Origin: Quinella sp. 2Q5
GTDB taxonomy: Bacteria > Bacillota > Negativicutes > Selenomonadales > Selenomonadaceae
Length of the DNA stretch: 64,000 bases
Assembly: GCA_015206785.1 (NCBI GenBank)
Contig: JADEZQ010000004.1
Coordinates: 48,573-112,572, forward strand
Direction: 5' to 3'
Part shown: positions 43,039-52,578 of the stretch, piece by piece
How positions within the stretch are numbered: the first letter of the stretch is position 1
Layout: each line of letters starts with the position of its first letter
Translations under genes and position numbers: made by a program
Notes under the pieces: generated by a model
What the model was told of the DNA's origin: nothing
Databases searched by the model: none
What the model saw: only the letters and a program-made list of their open reading frames with translations

Positions 43039-44475
43039 TCAATAAAATCGCGCGAAAGTTATCCAAACCGTCGCCGCCGCGCTGAAAATTCCAACCGCTA
43101 ACGCAAACGCCGCGGCAAACTTCGGCGGCTCGACTGCCGACAAAGATGCCAGAGCCATCAGCGCAATCGGCAGGAAGTAACGCCCTTGCACGCCGCTGAT
43201 GATGTTCGCGCCAACGGATGACCAGACCAGATATTCCACGCCGAAGACGCCCGCGACCGTCACTGCAACCGCGACGAAAATTATCAGCCGCTCCGTCCAA
43301 CGCAACTGCAACCTGCCGAACGACGCGACGACCATCAACGCAATCAGCAAGCCGACGTAAAAAATTTTCGGGAAGTAGACGTTGACGATGCCGAGCACGC
43401 CGAAGAATGTTTTCGGGAACCAGACGGCTTGATTCATCAGCGACGACACGAGCGCGGCGAGAAACTCCGTCGGGTGCGCGAGGACAAAATTTTTCTGCGC
43501 GGCGGGGTCAATGCCTTCGAGCCCCATGTAAAAACCCGTGAACAACGGCACGCGCCCGAAGTCCCCCGAAAATGTCAGCCACGCCAGCGACGTCGCCAGC
43601 TCCAACAAAATCAGCGCGACACCCACGCCGACGAATTGCGCCATTGATTTGAAACGCCGCCGCGGAATCAGCCAGTACAGCAACAGAATCGCGCCGTAGA
43701 CTTGTTTGAGCAGACCGAGCGTCACCGCAAACATCATCAGCGCGAAAATTTCCGCCGTCGACAATTGCTCCGAACTTCGCCGCAACGACAACAGCCACGC
43801 CGTCCCCAACAGGCACGCCGCGTAAATCACAGCGTCCGCCGAAGACGACGCCGCCTCCGTCAAAAACATCGGCAACGACGCCAGCACGAAGATCAGAAAT
43901 TTTTTTTCGGGCAACAGTTTCATCGCCGCGAAGGTGCAAGCCGTCACGAACAGCAACGCGGACATCGACATCGCGTAATAAATCGCGCCAGCCGACCAAT
44001 TCATCAGCCGCCCGACGAACGTCGCCGTTGCCTGCGGAAAATATGCCGGCGGTGCGTAGGAACCCGTGTTCGGGATTAAATGTCGTTCTGTATCGTCGAC
44101 GTTGAGCGGCGTCGCCAAAAATTTTCGTTGCATGCCGAAGTTCACCGCGTGGAACTTGTTGACGACGTCGATCGCGAATTCCGAGGGCATGAGCGAACGG
44201 GGAACTTCCGCCGCGAAAAATTCTTCGTCCTCGGCTTTGAGCGTCACTCGTCCGCCGCGACACGACCATCGAATTTGATCGCGCGTCGTGGGATTGTCGC
44301 CGCGTTCAATCGCCCGAACTTCTATCGTCGGCGACAGAAACTTTCCCTGCGAGATTTGCCACGCCCGCGCGAAATGGTTTATCTCGTCCGCCAGCTGATA
44401 CGGCGGCGTCACGATTCGCACGAGCAAGCCGAACGTCATCAGCAACACGGCGGCGAGAACTTCAAACTTCGGCAC
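43039..44475 (-). CDS. DUF2142-family polytopic membrane protein
   Basis: A 478-residue protein with about ten to twelve membrane helices and a large extracytoplasmic loop near residues 35-130 holding the DUF2142 pattern: PPYQLADEINHFARAWQISQGKFL, RSLMPSEF and YAPPAYFPQA. It belongs to the GT-C-like clan of polyprenol-dependent glycosyltransferases, consistent with the FAD mutase-like gene downstream. GTG at 44475 has GGAAGGAG seven bases before it. The last 12 codons are duplicated beyond repeat copy B. Confidence 0.85.
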   Translation of the reverse strand: MPKFEVLAAVLLMTFGLLVRIVTPPYQLADEINHFARAWQISQGKFLSPTIEVRAIERGDNPTTRDQIRWSCRGGRVTLKAEDEEFFAAEVPRSLMPSEFAIDVVNKFHAVNFGMQRKFLATPLNVDDTERHLIPNTGSYAPPAYFPQATATFVGRLMNWSAGAIYYAMSMSALLFVTACTFAAMKLLPEKKFLIFVLASLPMFLTEAASSSADAVIYAACLLGTAWLLSLRRSSEQLSTAEIFALMMFAVTLGLLKQVYGAILLLYWLIPRRRFKSMAQFVGVGVALILLELATSLAWLTFSGDFGRVPLFTGFYMGLEGIDPAAQKNFVLAHPTEFLAALVSSLMNQAVWFPKTFFGVLGIVNVYFPKIFYVGLLIALMVVASFGRLQLRWTERLIIFVAVAVTVAGVFGVEYLVWSSVGANIISGVQGRYFLPIALMALASLSAVEPPKFAAAFALAVGIFSAAATVWITFARFY

Positions 44476-44539
44476 GGGCAGTCTCCTTCCAATCACAATC
44501 GCCGAAATTATATCAGCGCGGAAAATTTTTGCAACCGCA

Positions 44540-44572
44540 AAAAAAATGACGCCCCGCTTCGGACGGGACGCC
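44540..44572 (-). terminator. Terminator after the TAXI receptor gene
   Basis: Minus-strand nine-pair stem (44572-44564 with 44556-44548, two G-U pairs), seven-base loop, then an eight-base T run. Confidence 0.85.
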
Positions 44573-44593
44573 GCGTAAAATTTTTCGTTCGGA

Positions 44594-45550
44594 TTATTTG
44601 AGTGCCTTGAGTGCGCCGTCGTTCATCTTGATGAAGTCCATGCCGGTGAGCGCGCTGTCTTTGTTGATGCTCTTGCCGGCGGAGTGAGCAGCGGCGATCT
44701 TGTCGAGGTTGTCGAAGATTGCCTTGGTGAGCTTTTCGCCGAGCGCGGCGTCAATCTTGTCGTTGGCGACGAGAATTGCCATGACGCTGACGGTGGTGAC
44801 GTCCTCGTTAAAGTTCTGGTAAACGCCCGCGGGAATGACGGTTCTGGTGTAGAACGGGTATTTCTCGGTGAGGATTTTGATTTGCTCTTCGGCGACGGGC
44901 AACAGGCGAATCTTGTTCTGCGAGGCGACGTCCTGCACGGAAGCGGTCGGATAGCCCGCAGTCACAAACGCCGCGTCGACGGTGCCGTCTTTGAGCGCGT
45001 AGGAACCTTCAGCGAACGAGAGGAACTGTTCTTCCACGTTGTCATAGGTGATGCCGTAAGCTTCCAAAATTTGGCGAGCGTTGGCTTCAGCACCGGAGCC
45101 TGCCGCACCGACAGCAACGCGCTTGCCCTTGAGGTCGGCGATTGAACGGATGCCGCTGTCTTCGCGCACGATGAACTGACACGTTTCAGGATACAGCGAG
45201 GCGATGCCGAAGATGTTTTCAACCTTGCCGCCTTCCTTGAACATTTCCAGACCGTTGACGGCGTAATAAGTTATGTCGTTCTGAACGATTGCGAGTTCGA
45301 CTTGCTTGTCCTTGAGCATGTTGATATTGGCAACGGACGCACCGGTCGATTGCGCCGAAGCGTTCATGCCGTTCTTGTTGAGGACTTCAGCAATGGCGCC
45401 GCCGATAGGATAATAAGTGCCTGCCGTGCCACCCGTGGCGATGTTGATGAACTGCTCCTTCTCGCCGCCGCCGCAGCCGACTGCCCCGATTGCCAATGCC
45501 ACAGCGCATAGGGCAACCATTACACGCCTAAAAATTTTGGGCAACTTCAT
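44594..45550 (-). CDS. TAXI-family TRAP transporter solute receptor
   Basis: A 318-residue periplasmic binding protein. Residues 1-26 are a lipoprotein signal with the lipobox IGAVGC. Mature blocks match TAXI receptors: INIATGGTAGTYYPIGGAIAEVLN, AIVQNDITYYAVNG, KRVAVGAAGSGAEANARQIL and DAAFVTAGYPTASVQD. It would capture glutamate-like or carboxylate ligands for a fused TRAP permease; one such permease lies at 1-836, 44 kb away. ATG at 45550 has GGAG nine bases upstream. No permease gene is adjacent. Confidence 0.95.
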   Translation of the reverse strand: MKLPKIFRRVMVALCAVALAIGAVGCGGGEKEQFINIATGGTAGTYYPIGGAIAEVLNKNGMNASAQSTGASVANINMLKDKQVELAIVQNDITYYAVNGLEMFKEGGKVENIFGIASLYPETCQFIVREDSGIRSIADLKGKRVAVGAAGSGAEANARQILEAYGITYDNVEEQFLSFAEGSYALKDGTVDAAFVTAGYPTASVQDVASQNKIRLLPVAEEQIKILTEKYPFYTRTVIPAGVYQNFNEDVTTVSVMAILVANDKIDAALGEKLTKAIFDNLDKIAAAHSAGKSINKDSALTGMDFIKMNDGALKALK

Positions 45551-45595
45551 GATAAACACTCCTCTCAAAAGACGGGGGGAAATTTTTTCCTGCGA

Positions 45596-45625
45596 ATTAT
45601 ATCACACACGCCGCAACCACGACAA
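45596..45625 (-). promoter_or_regulatory. Promoter of the TAXI receptor gene
   Basis: Minus strand TTGTCG (45625-45620), 18-base spacer, TATAAT (45601-45596). Confidence 0.65.
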
Positions 45626-45664
45626 GATTCGCCGCCACCATTCCTGAAAATTTTTGCAAACGCC

Positions 45665-45693
45665 TTGAAACTGCGCACGCAATGAAATAAAAT
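45665..45693 (+). promoter_or_regulatory. Promoter of the CAP-domain gene
   Basis: TTGAAA (45665-45670), 17-base spacer, TAAAAT (45688-45693), 63 bases before the ATG. The -10 box runs into an AAAATTTT island. Confidence 0.6.
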
Positions 45694-45756
45694 TTTCCCG
45701 CGAGATTAAAGCGCAACTAATCACGGGCAAATACAATCTCGGCGAGGTGAGTAGCC

Positions 45757-46227
45757 ATGAAGAAATTCTTATCGATAATCGCGTTGACGATTCTTTTGGC
45801 GGCGGTGAACGTCGCAATAGTTCACGCGGCACGCTGGAACCCGCAAGAGGACGCGCGAAATTTTCCGCAAGAGGTCGTTCGCCTGGTCAACATTGAGCGG
45901 GCAAAGGTCGGCGCGGCACCGTTGAAGTTCGCCCACGATTTGGAAGCGAGCGCATACGTTCGAGCGACGGAGCTGCCAACGAAGTTTTCACACACGCGCC
46001 CGAACGGATCAAAATGTTTCACGGCAATGCCGCAGCGCGGGCATGTCCTCGGAGAAAATTTGGCGGGCGGACAGACTTCCCCCAAGCAGGTCGTTCAGGC
46101 GTGGATGGATTCAAAAACTCACCGCGAAAACATGCTCAGCAAGAAGTACACCGAAATAGGCGTCGTCTATTATTACCAGTCGAAGTCGCGCTACAAGCAT
46201 TATTGGGTTCAGCATTTCCGCGGATAA
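45757..46227 (+). CDS. Secreted CAP (SCP/PR-1)-domain protein
   Basis: A 156-residue exported protein: signal peptide to about residue 24 (ending IVHA), then a CAP domain with [59 protein letters not shown] and YTEIGVVYY. The His and Glu pairs of the CAP cavity are present (H in FSHT, E in GENL, H in THRENM). Bacterial members are extracytoplasmic with unclear roles. GAGGTGA lies upstream. A chemoreceptor gene follows 34 bases later. Confidence 0.92.
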   Translation: MKKFLSIIALTILLAAVNVAIVHAARWNPQEDARNFPQEVVRLVNIERAKVGAAPLKFAHDLEASAYVRATELPTKFSHTRPNGSKCFTAMPQRGHVLGENLAGGQTSPKQVVQAWMDSKTHRENMLSKKYTEIGVVYYYQSKSRYKHYWVQHFRG

Positions 46228-46261
46228 TCGTCGTGCGAAAAACTTTCTAGGAGGAACTTTA

Positions 46262-47947
46262 GTGAGCATCAGAAGCAAATCAATCTTGGCAGTGAACGCA
46301 GTTGTTATCCTCGCTTGCCTGGCAATGGGCATCGTCAGCTATCTGCGCGCGGAAGAAGATTTTGTTCAGGCTCTGCAGACCAAAGCCGCCGCCGACGTTC
46401 ATTCGCTGGCGGAGATTTTGAACAACCGATATGTCGGCGACTGGCATATTCAAGACGGCATTCTGTACAAGGGTCATCAGCAGATGGACGGCGTCAACGA
46501 GATTGCCGACTACCTTAGCAACGTCTGCGACAGCAAGGTCACGATCTTCAACGGGGACACGCGCGTCGCCACCACCGTCAAGGACGCGGCGGGCACCCGT
46601 CAAACCGGCACGAAGGCTTCCGCCGCCGTCATCAATACCGTCATCACGCAGGGAAAATTTTTCGTCGGCAAGGCGTCAGTCATGGGCGAAGACCACTACG
46701 CCGCCTATCAACCCATCAAAGACACGACGGGCGCGACGATTGGCATGCTCTTCGTCGGCGTCAGTGCTCACGACATGAACGAGGTCATCCACGAAATGAT
46801 TCTTTCCATTGCGCTGGAAATCGTTGTGATTGTGATTGTCTGCGCCGTGGCGTCGAATTTTTTTGTCGGCAAAGTCATCGAGCGGCTCAACGAGGTCGTC
46901 GGGTCGGTGAAGAAAATTTCTGCCGGCAACCTGCGCGTTGACGATGTGCCCGTTCATTCTGACGACGAGCTGGGAAATTTGGCGGACAACGTCAACGAGA
47001 TGAAGCACCGCCTGAGAAATTTGCTGACGAAGATTGCCGAAAGTTCCGAGCGCGTCGCCGCTTCGAGTCAGGAGCTGACGGCAGGCACTCAACAGACGAA
47101 CGAATCAATCAACATAGTCGCGCACAACATGGAGACTTTGGCGAACGGCACCGCCGAGCAACAGTCAACCGTTCAGACGCTGGAGACCGAGATCAACGAC
47201 ATGCGCACGAAGATTGACGGCTTGCGCGACAGTGCTGCGCAGATGGAGGCCGTTGCCCACGAGAGCGCGAGCAACGCGTCCGTCGGCAAGGCGAAGGTCA
47301 ACGCCGCAATCGACATGATGGAGAGCATCGCCGCGCAGGTCAATTCGTCCGCGAAGATTGTCGGCGAGCTCGGCAGACGTTCCCAGGAGATCGGGCAGAT
47401 TGTCGAGACCATCAGCGGCATTGCGGGGCAGACGAATCTTTTGGCGTTGAACGCGGCGATTGAAGCGGCACGTGCGGGCGAGCAAGGTCGCGGGTTTGCG
47501 GTCGTGGCTGAGGAAGTTCGCAAGCTTGCCGAGCAATCGGGCAACGCCGCCGAGACGATTACAAAGCTCATCGCCACCGTTCAACACGACACTGCCGACG
47601 CCGTCGACTCAATCGAACGCAGCACCCGCGATGTCCGCGAAGGTCGCGAGGCAGTTGCACAGACGGGCGAGGCTTTCCGCGGCATAGAAAACGAGATCGA
47701 CAAGCTCAATGTCAACGTCGCCGCGAGCATTGAACACATTGCCACCGTCGACAGGAGCAGCGCACAAATTTTGTCGGACGTCGTCCGCGTCAGAGATATA
47801 GCCCGCCGTTCGGATGAAAACGCTTCGTCTATCAGTGCCGCCACTCAACAGCAGACTGCGATGATGCAGGAGATTGCTGACGCGGGCAACGCGCTTGCCG
47901 AGTTTGCCAACGAGATGCAGGGCGAGGTCGCGCAGTTCAAGCTGTGA
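46262..47947 (+). CDS. Methyl-accepting chemotaxis protein with Cache sensor
   Basis: A 561-residue chemoreceptor: first membrane helix (about 8-28), a periplasmic single Cache-type domain (about 30-180, with [19 protein letters not shown] and [21 protein letters not shown]), second helix (about 184-206), a HAMP domain and a cytoplasmic signalling hairpin. The tip [43 protein letters not shown] is split over conserved residues 380-425. No C-terminal pentapeptide tether for CheR is present. GTG at 46262 has AGGAGG seven bases before it. The ligand cannot be told; simple Cache domains often bind organic acids. Confidence 0.95.
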   Translation: MSIRSKSILAVNAVVILACLAMGIVSYLRAEEDFVQALQTKAAADVHSLAEILNNRYVGDWHIQDGILYKGHQQMDGVNEIADYLSNVCDSKVTIFNGDTRVATTVKDAAGTRQTGTKASAAVINTVITQGKFFVGKASVMGEDHYAAYQPIKDTTGATIGMLFVGVSAHDMNEVIHEMILSIALEIVVIVIVCAVASNFFVGKVIERLNEVVGSVKKISAGNLRVDDVPVHSDDELGNLADNVNEMKHRLRNLLTKIAESSERVAASSQELTAGTQQTNESINIVAHNMETLANGTAEQQSTVQTLETEINDMRTKIDGLRDSAAQMEAVAHESASNASVGKAKVNAAIDMMESIAAQVNSSAKIVGELGRRSQEIGQIVETISGIAGQTNLLALNAAIEAARAGEQGRGFAVVAEEVRKLAEQSGNAAETITKLIATVQHDTADAVDSIERSTRDVREGREAVAQTGEAFRGIENEIDKLNVNVAASIEHIATVDRSSAQILSDVVRVRDIARRSDENASSISAATQQQTAMMQEIADAGNALAEFANEMQGEVAQFKL

Positions 47948-47971
47948 GCTGACGGGTATCGGTTCCGGCTG

Positions 47972-48112
47972 TTGCTCACTGCGTTTGCGTTTGGATCTAC
48001 TTTTCTTTGCTGGTCCAAAGAAAAGTAGCAAAAGAAAGGACCTCCGAGCCGGCAACGACGCATCACGTCGTCGTATGCCGGCGGCCGCCCGTCCATGGGC
48101 GGCCTCGTTGTC
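47972..48112 (+). repeat. Dispersed three-hairpin repeat, copy C
   Basis: Same order as copy A: leader TTGCTCACTGCG with TTTGCGTTTGGATCTAC, a 13-bp A/T stem (CTACTTTTCTTTG with its complement), GCCGGCA stem and GGCCGCCC stem. It shares the extra right-end word TCGTTGTCG with copy B. Confidence 0.85.
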
Positions 48113-48150
48113 GCTGACTTCGACGGGTGCGAGTGCAATGTCTGCAAATC

Positions 48151-48184
48151 AAAAATCCCCCGACATGAGCCGAGGGATTTTTTG
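48151..48184. terminator. Bidirectional terminator between chemoreceptor and ald
   Basis: Stem AATCCC-CG / CG-GGGATT with one internal mismatch, eight-base loop, A run on the left and T run on the right. Confidence 0.75.
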
Positions 48185-48198
48185 TGAGGTGTTGATGT

Positions 48199-49320
48199 TT
48201 AAGCGAGGAATTGCGCGTAGTCGACGTATTCGAGATTGAGAGCTTCAGCGACAGCGCGATTGGTTAGTTTGCCGCCGATGGTGTTGAGACCTTTGGCGAG
48301 ACCGGCGTCCTCACGGCAAGCAGCCTGCCAGCCTTTGCCCGCCAGCTTCAACGCGTAGGGCAACGTGGCGTTCGTCAGGGCAAGCGTTGACGTCCGCGAG
48401 ACCGCGCCCGGAATGTTGGCAACGGAGTAATGGATCACGCCGTGCTTGACGAAGGTCGGGTTGTCGTGGGTGGTGACGTGGTCGCAGGTGGCAATTGAGC
48501 CGCCCTGGTCGATGGCGACGTCGACGATGACCGAGCCGCGCTTCATGCGTTTGACCATGTCTTCGGTGACGAGTTGCGGAGTCTTTGCGCCGGGCACGAG
48601 CACTGCGCCGACGAGCAAGTCCGCGCGTTCAACCCATTGGGTGATGTTGTAGCTGTTGCTCATCACGGTGCAAATCTTCCCGCCAAAGATGTCGTCGAGG
48701 TAACGCAGTCTTTCAATCGACAGGTCAATCACAGTGACGCGCGCGCGCATGCCGACGGCAATCTTCGCCGCGTTGGTGCCGACGACGCCGCCGCCGATAA
48801 TGACGACCTGCCCGGACGCCACGCCGCTCACGCCACTAAGCAAGACGCCGCGTCCGCCGTATTGGCTCTCCAAAAATTGTGCGCCGAGCTGAATCGACAT
48901 GCGTCCGGCAATTTCACTCATCGGTGCCAAAAGCGGCAAGCTCCGCCCATCGCGCCCGACAACCGTCTCATACGCCACGCCCGTGACTTTGCGGTCGAGC
49001 AGGGCTTTTGTCAGCGCGGGTTCGGGTGCCAGGTGCAGATACGTGAACAGAGTCTGCCCCTCGTGAAAAAGTTCATACTCAGGTTCGAGCGGCTCCTTGA
49101 CCTTGATGATCATTTCCGCCTCGTCGAAAAGTTTGCGCTTGTCCGCCACGATCGTCGCGCCGACTACCTTGTAGCCGTCGTCGTCGAAGCCGCTGCCGAC
49201 GCCCGCGCCAGCCTCAATCAGAACTGTGTGCCCCGCCTTGACGAGCGCATCTGCTCCCGCCGGCGTCAGCCCGACACGGTTCTCGTTGTTCTTGATCTCC
49301 TTTGCCACACCGATAATCAT
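48199..49320 (-). CDS. ald: Alanine dehydrogenase
   Basis: A 373-residue NAD-dependent alanine dehydrogenase converting alanine to pyruvate and ammonia. Motifs: [19 protein letters not shown], the substrate Lys in [47 protein letters not shown] (NAD site) and [19 protein letters not shown] at 49320 has GGGGAGG eight bases before it. A TTGACA lies upstream without a good -10. Length is normal. Confidence 0.97.
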   Translation of the reverse strand: MIIGVAKEIKNNENRVGLTPAGADALVKAGHTVLIEAGAGVGSGFDDDGYKVVGATIVADKRKLFDEAEMIIKVKEPLEPEYELFHEGQTLFTYLHLAPEPALTKALLDRKVTGVAYETVVGRDGRSLPLLAPMSEIAGRMSIQLGAQFLESQYGGRGVLLSGVSGVASGQVVIIGGGVVGTNAAKIAVGMRARVTVIDLSIERLRYLDDIFGGKICTVMSNSYNITQWVERADLLVGAVLVPGAKTPQLVTEDMVKRMKRGSVIVDVAIDQGGSIATCDHVTTHDNPTFVKHGVIHYSVANIPGAVSRTSTLALTNATLPYALKLAGKGWQAACREDAGLAKGLNTIGGKLTNRAVAEALNLEYVDYAQFLA

Positions 49321-49382
49321 ATGGCATGCCTCCCCTAAAAAATTTTACTGTGTGTCAATGATAAACCTGCGCGGGGAATTTT

Positions 49383-50216
49383 TCAAGCGGGCTTCAGCGC
49401 GATGAGGGCGGCGATGCGTCCGGTGCGGTCGAAATTTTTTTTCTGTGCCGCACGATACGAGAAGTACCACGCGCTTTGGCAACAGGTGCATTCGCCCGCG
49501 ACGTCGATGTTGCTTTCGGGAACGCCAATCTCCGTCAGCTGCAAGACATTCGCCCGCCAAAGGTCGAGGAAAATTTTTCCGTCGCGCTCAATCAGAAGTT
49601 CGCCGTGATGATTCGGGAACGCAGCCTTGCAACGGGTGACGACTTCGCCGCCGACAGCATAGCAACACGGCCCGATTGACGGTCCGATACCGACGAGGCA
49701 ATCTTCGACGCGCGTGCCGAACTCGGAGTGCATGGTTAGCAGAGTCTTTGCGGCAATTTTTTTGAGCGTGCCCTTCCAGCCGCCGTGAGCCAGACCAACC
49801 GCGCGGTTCGTTACGTCCACGAAAAAAATCGGCACGCAGTCCGCGAAGCAAAGCATCAGCGGCAGGTCGTCAACGTTCGTAATCAGCGCGTCGGTTTCGG
49901 GAATTGAGTCGGCATAATTTTGACAGCCGCACCCGCGAAAGTTTTCATCGACGCGAAAAATTTTGTCGCCGTGAACTTGATTGGGCGTGACGATATCAGC
50001 CGGAGAGAAGCCGAGCGTCTGCACGAAGCGGCGGCGGTTGGCAATGACGTCCGCGGGATTATCGCCGACATGCAACGCAAGGTTGAGGCTGTCGAACGGC
50101 TCCGAACTGACCCCGCCGAGCCGAGTCGACACCGCGTGCGTGATGACGTCTTCGGGGAACGTAGAAAATTTCCCGTGCCAAAGATTGTTCTCCGTGCGCC
50201 GAATGAAATAGCTCAT
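49383..50216 (-). CDS. pgeF: PgeF (YfiH) peptidoglycan-editing purine nucleosidase-like protein
   Basis: A 277-residue member of the PgeF/laccase-domain family: FDSLNLALHVGDNP, QVHGDKI, DALITNVDDLPLMLCFADCVPIFF, VGLAHGGWKGTLKKI and CCYAVGGEV carry the Cys and two His of the zinc site. Members edit L-Ser out of muropeptide precursors in E. coli and also act on purine nucleosides. AAGGAG precedes the ATG. It has its own promoter (50248-50275). Confidence 0.95.
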   Translation of the reverse strand: MSYFIRRTENNLWHGKFSTFPEDVITHAVSTRLGGVSSEPFDSLNLALHVGDNPADVIANRRRFVQTLGFSPADIVTPNQVHGDKIFRVDENFRGCGCQNYADSIPETDALITNVDDLPLMLCFADCVPIFFVDVTNRAVGLAHGGWKGTLKKIAAKTLLTMHSEFGTRVEDCLVGIGPSIGPCCYAVGGEVVTRCKAAFPNHHGELLIERDGKIFLDLWRANVLQLTEIGVPESNIDVAGECTCCQSAWYFSYRAAQKKNFDRTGRIAALIALKPA

Positions 50217-50247
50217 AAAAATTTCTCCTTACCTGTGAGTTGCCCGC

Positions 50248-50275
50248 ATTATACCGCACGCGCCGCGGTTGGCAA
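50248..50275 (-). promoter_or_regulatory. Promoter of pgeF
   Basis: Minus strand TTGCCA (50275-50270), 16-base spacer, TATAAT (50253-50248), 32 bases before the ATG. Confidence 0.75.
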
Positions 50276-50308
50276 GCACTGCGCCAAATTCTATCGTCGC
50301 CCAAGTCA

Positions 50309-50337
50309 TTTACAAGCACGGGCGTCGGCGTTATAAT
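50309..50337 (+). promoter_or_regulatory. Promoter of fabF
   Basis: TTTACA (50309-50314), 17-base spacer, TATAAT (50332-50337), 20 bases before the ATG at 50357. Confidence 0.78.
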
Positions 50338-50356
50338 CGCACGCGAAGGAGGATTG

Positions 50357-51613
50357 ATGCATTTGATTCAAGAGAACAGAGTCGTCGTCACGGGGCTGGG
50401 GGCAGTCTCACCCGTCGGCATCGGCAAGCAAAATTTTTGGCAAGCTGTCACGGCGGGCACCAACGGAATCGACAAGATCACGCTCTTCGACGCGACTGAC
50501 TACACCTGTCAAATTGCCGGCGAGGTGACGGACTTCGACCCCGCGCTCTTCATCGACAAGAAGGAAATCAAGCGCATGGATCGTTACACGCAGTTTGCGC
50601 TGGCCGCCACGAGCCTTGCCTTCGACGACGCGAAGCTTGACGCGGGCAAAATTGACGGCGACCGCGCGGGCGTCTTCGTCGGCACGGGAATCGGCGGCAT
50701 GAGCACCTTGCACAACCAATACGAAAAACTTTTTGCCAAAGGTCCGAGCCGAATCAGCCCGTTCTTTATCCCGATGATGATTGCCAACATGGCTGCGGGC
50801 AACATTGCCATTGCCTACAAATTGCACGGACCGAGCGAATGCATCGTCACGGCGTGCGCCTCCGGCACCAACGCAATCGGCGACGCCTTCCGAGTGATTC
50901 AGCGCGGCGAAGCTGACATCATGTTTGCCGGCGGCACCGAGGCGGCAATTTCACCGGCAGGCGTGGCGGGCTTTGCGCAGATGAAAGCACTTTGCTCCGA
51001 CCACAACGACGACCCCGCGCACGCGTCGCGTCCGTTCGACAAAAACCGCAGCGGCTTCGTCATGGGCGAAGGTTCGGGCATCATCGTCTTGGAAAAGCTC
51101 GAACACGCCATCAATCGCGGCGCACACATCTACGCGGAAATCGTCGGATACGGCAGAAACGACGACGCCTATCACATCACCACGCCCGCGCCCGGAGGCA
51201 TCACCCAATCCAAATGCATGAAGCTCGCGCTCGACGACGCAAACCTTCGCCCCGACGAGATTGACTACATCAACGCGCACGGCACGTCCACGCACTTCAA
51301 CGACCAAAGCGAAACCGAAGCGATCAAAATCGTTTTCGGCGACCACGCCTACAAGCTCGCGGTCTCGTCCACCAAGTCAATGACCGGTCACATGCTCGGC
51401 GCGGCGGGCGGCATTGAGGCAGTGGCTGCTGTGCTGTCGATTGAAACGGGCACCATTCACCCGACGATTAACTACGAGACGCCCGACGAAGGTCTTGACC
51501 TCAACTACGTGCCGAACGAGGCGCAGACTCGCACCGTCAATGCCGCAATGTCAAATTCGTTCGGCTTCGGCGGGCACAACGCTTGCGTCGTCTTTAAAAA
51601 GTTCGTCGGCTAA
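50357..51613 (+). CDS. fabF: Beta-ketoacyl-ACP synthase II FabF
   Basis: A 418-residue condensing enzyme of fatty acid elongation. The catalytic triad is intact: Cys in TACASGTNAIGDAF, His in INAHGTSTHFND and His in STKSMTGHMLGAAGGIEA. The start RVVVTGLGAVSPVG is typical. ATG at 50357 has GGAGG four bases before it; TTG at 50363 would give better spacing. It is transcribed alone, between its promoter and a strong terminator, without other fab genes. Confidence 0.96.
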   Translation: MHLIQENRVVVTGLGAVSPVGIGKQNFWQAVTAGTNGIDKITLFDATDYTCQIAGEVTDFDPALFIDKKEIKRMDRYTQFALAATSLAFDDAKLDAGKIDGDRAGVFVGTGIGGMSTLHNQYEKLFAKGPSRISPFFIPMMIANMAAGNIAIAYKLHGPSECIVTACASGTNAIGDAFRVIQRGEADIMFAGGTEAAISPAGVAGFAQMKALCSDHNDDPAHASRPFDKNRSGFVMGEGSGIIVLEKLEHAINRGAHIYAEIVGYGRNDDAYHITTPAPGGITQSKCMKLALDDANLRPDEIDYINAHGTSTHFNDQSETEAIKIVFGDHAYKLAVSSTKSMTGHMLGAAGGIEAVAAVLSIETGTIHPTINYETPDEGLDLNYVPNEAQTRTVNAAMSNSFGFGGHNACVVFKKFVG

Positions 51614-51626
51614 AATTTTTCCGCAA

Positions 51627-51660
51627 CCAAAAATCCCCTGCACATAGCGGGGGATTTTTC
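51627..51660. terminator. Bidirectional terminator between fabF and hemC
   Basis: Thirteen-pair stem AAAAATCCCCTGC/GCGGGGGATTTTT (one G-T pair) with a five-base loop. Confidence 0.93.
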
Positions 51661-51672
51661 ATTCGGTGGAAA

Positions 51673-52569
51673 TTATTTCAGCGCGTCTAAAATTTCTCGA
51701 CCGCCGCGATTGAGCAGCCGACGTGCCAGCCGTTCGCCGATGTGTTTGTCATCAGCCGAGGCAGTGACCGAATCCGTGACGACGTGTCGACCGTCGGGCG
51801 CGGCGATGATTGCGCGGACGCTGACCGTGTCGCCGACCTGAGCGAAAACTCCGACGGGTATCTGACAGCTGCCGCCGACCGCCGTCAAAAATTCTCGTTC
51901 GATATCGACGGCCGCGCGAGTTGCTGAATCATTGAGCCGTTGCATCAGCTCGAAGGCGTCGTCGTCGCGGGTCTCGATTGCCAAAGCTCCTTGCCCCGCC
52001 GCGGGAATCAGCTGCGTCAAAATTTCGCGCACGCGTGCGCCGTGACCGAGCCGTTCCAATCCCGCCGCCGCCAAGATGATTGCGTCGAAGTCTCCCGCAT
52101 CCAACTTCGCCAGCCGCGTGTCGACATTGCCGCGCAGATTTTTGACGGTGATGTCCGGACGAAGCGACAGCACTTGCGCCGCGCGACGAAGGCTCGACGT
52201 CCCAACGACGGCTCCGATTGGCAAGGCGTCGAACGAGGCGAAGCGATTGCTGACGAACGCGTCGAAGGGTTGAGCCCGCTCCGTGACCGCCGCGATTCGG
52301 AAACCTTCGGGCAATTCGGTTGGGACGTCCTTCATGCTGTGAACCGCCGCGTCGATTTGCCCGCGAGCCATCTGCAGTTCGAGTTCCTTGGTGAACAGAC
52401 CTTTGCCGCCGATTTTCGCCAGCGGCGCGTCCAAAATTTTGTCGCCGGTCGTGTGCACGGCAACGAGTTCGACTTCGACGTCGGGAAAAAATTTTTTCAG
52501 CCGAGCCGCCACGAAGTTCGCTTGCCAAAGTGCCAGCCGACTGGTGCGCGTTCCAATTTTAATTCGCAA
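51673..52569 (-). CDS. hemC: Hydroxymethylbilane synthase HemC
   Basis: A 298-residue porphobilinogen deaminase. Motifs: KIGTRTSRLALWQAN, KIGGKGLFTKELE, AAVHSMKDVPTELP, GTSSLRRAAQVL, LRGNVDTRLAKLD and PAAGQGALAIE. The dipyrromethane-binding Cys is in GGSCQIPVG. It joins four porphobilinogens. The TTG start at 52569 has GAGGGA upstream. It is last in the operon containing sirC-like and hemA genes, after two unrelated secreted proteins. Confidence 0.97.
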   Translation of the reverse strand: MRIKIGTRTSRLALWQANFVAARLKKFFPDVEVELVAVHTTGDKILDAPLAKIGGKGLFTKELELQMARGQIDAAVHSMKDVPTELPEGFRIAAVTERAQPFDAFVSNRFASFDALPIGAVVGTSSLRRAAQVLSLRPDITVKNLRGNVDTRLAKLDAGDFDAIILAAAGLERLGHGARVREILTQLIPAAGQGALAIETRDDDAFELMQRLNDSATRAAVDIEREFLTAVGGSCQIPVGVFAQVGDTVSVRAIIAAPDGRHVVTDSVTASADDKHIGERLARRLLNRGGREILDALK

Positions 52570-52578
52570 GATTATCCC

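Noticed and set aside
42913-43101. Short frames inside the dispersed repeat (starting MDGRPPAYDD), also found in copy C on the minus strand
   Set aside because: They follow the palindromic repeat sequence, end in different places in each copy and have no ribosome site; the hairpins explain the sequence better.
30588-48112. Could the repeated element be a CRISPR array?
   Set aside because: Copies are single, 5-12 kb apart and have no regularly spaced short repeats or cas genes.
49321-49382. Promoter of ald
   Set aside because: TTGACA is present at about 49360 but no acceptable -10 box lies 16-18 bases downstream.
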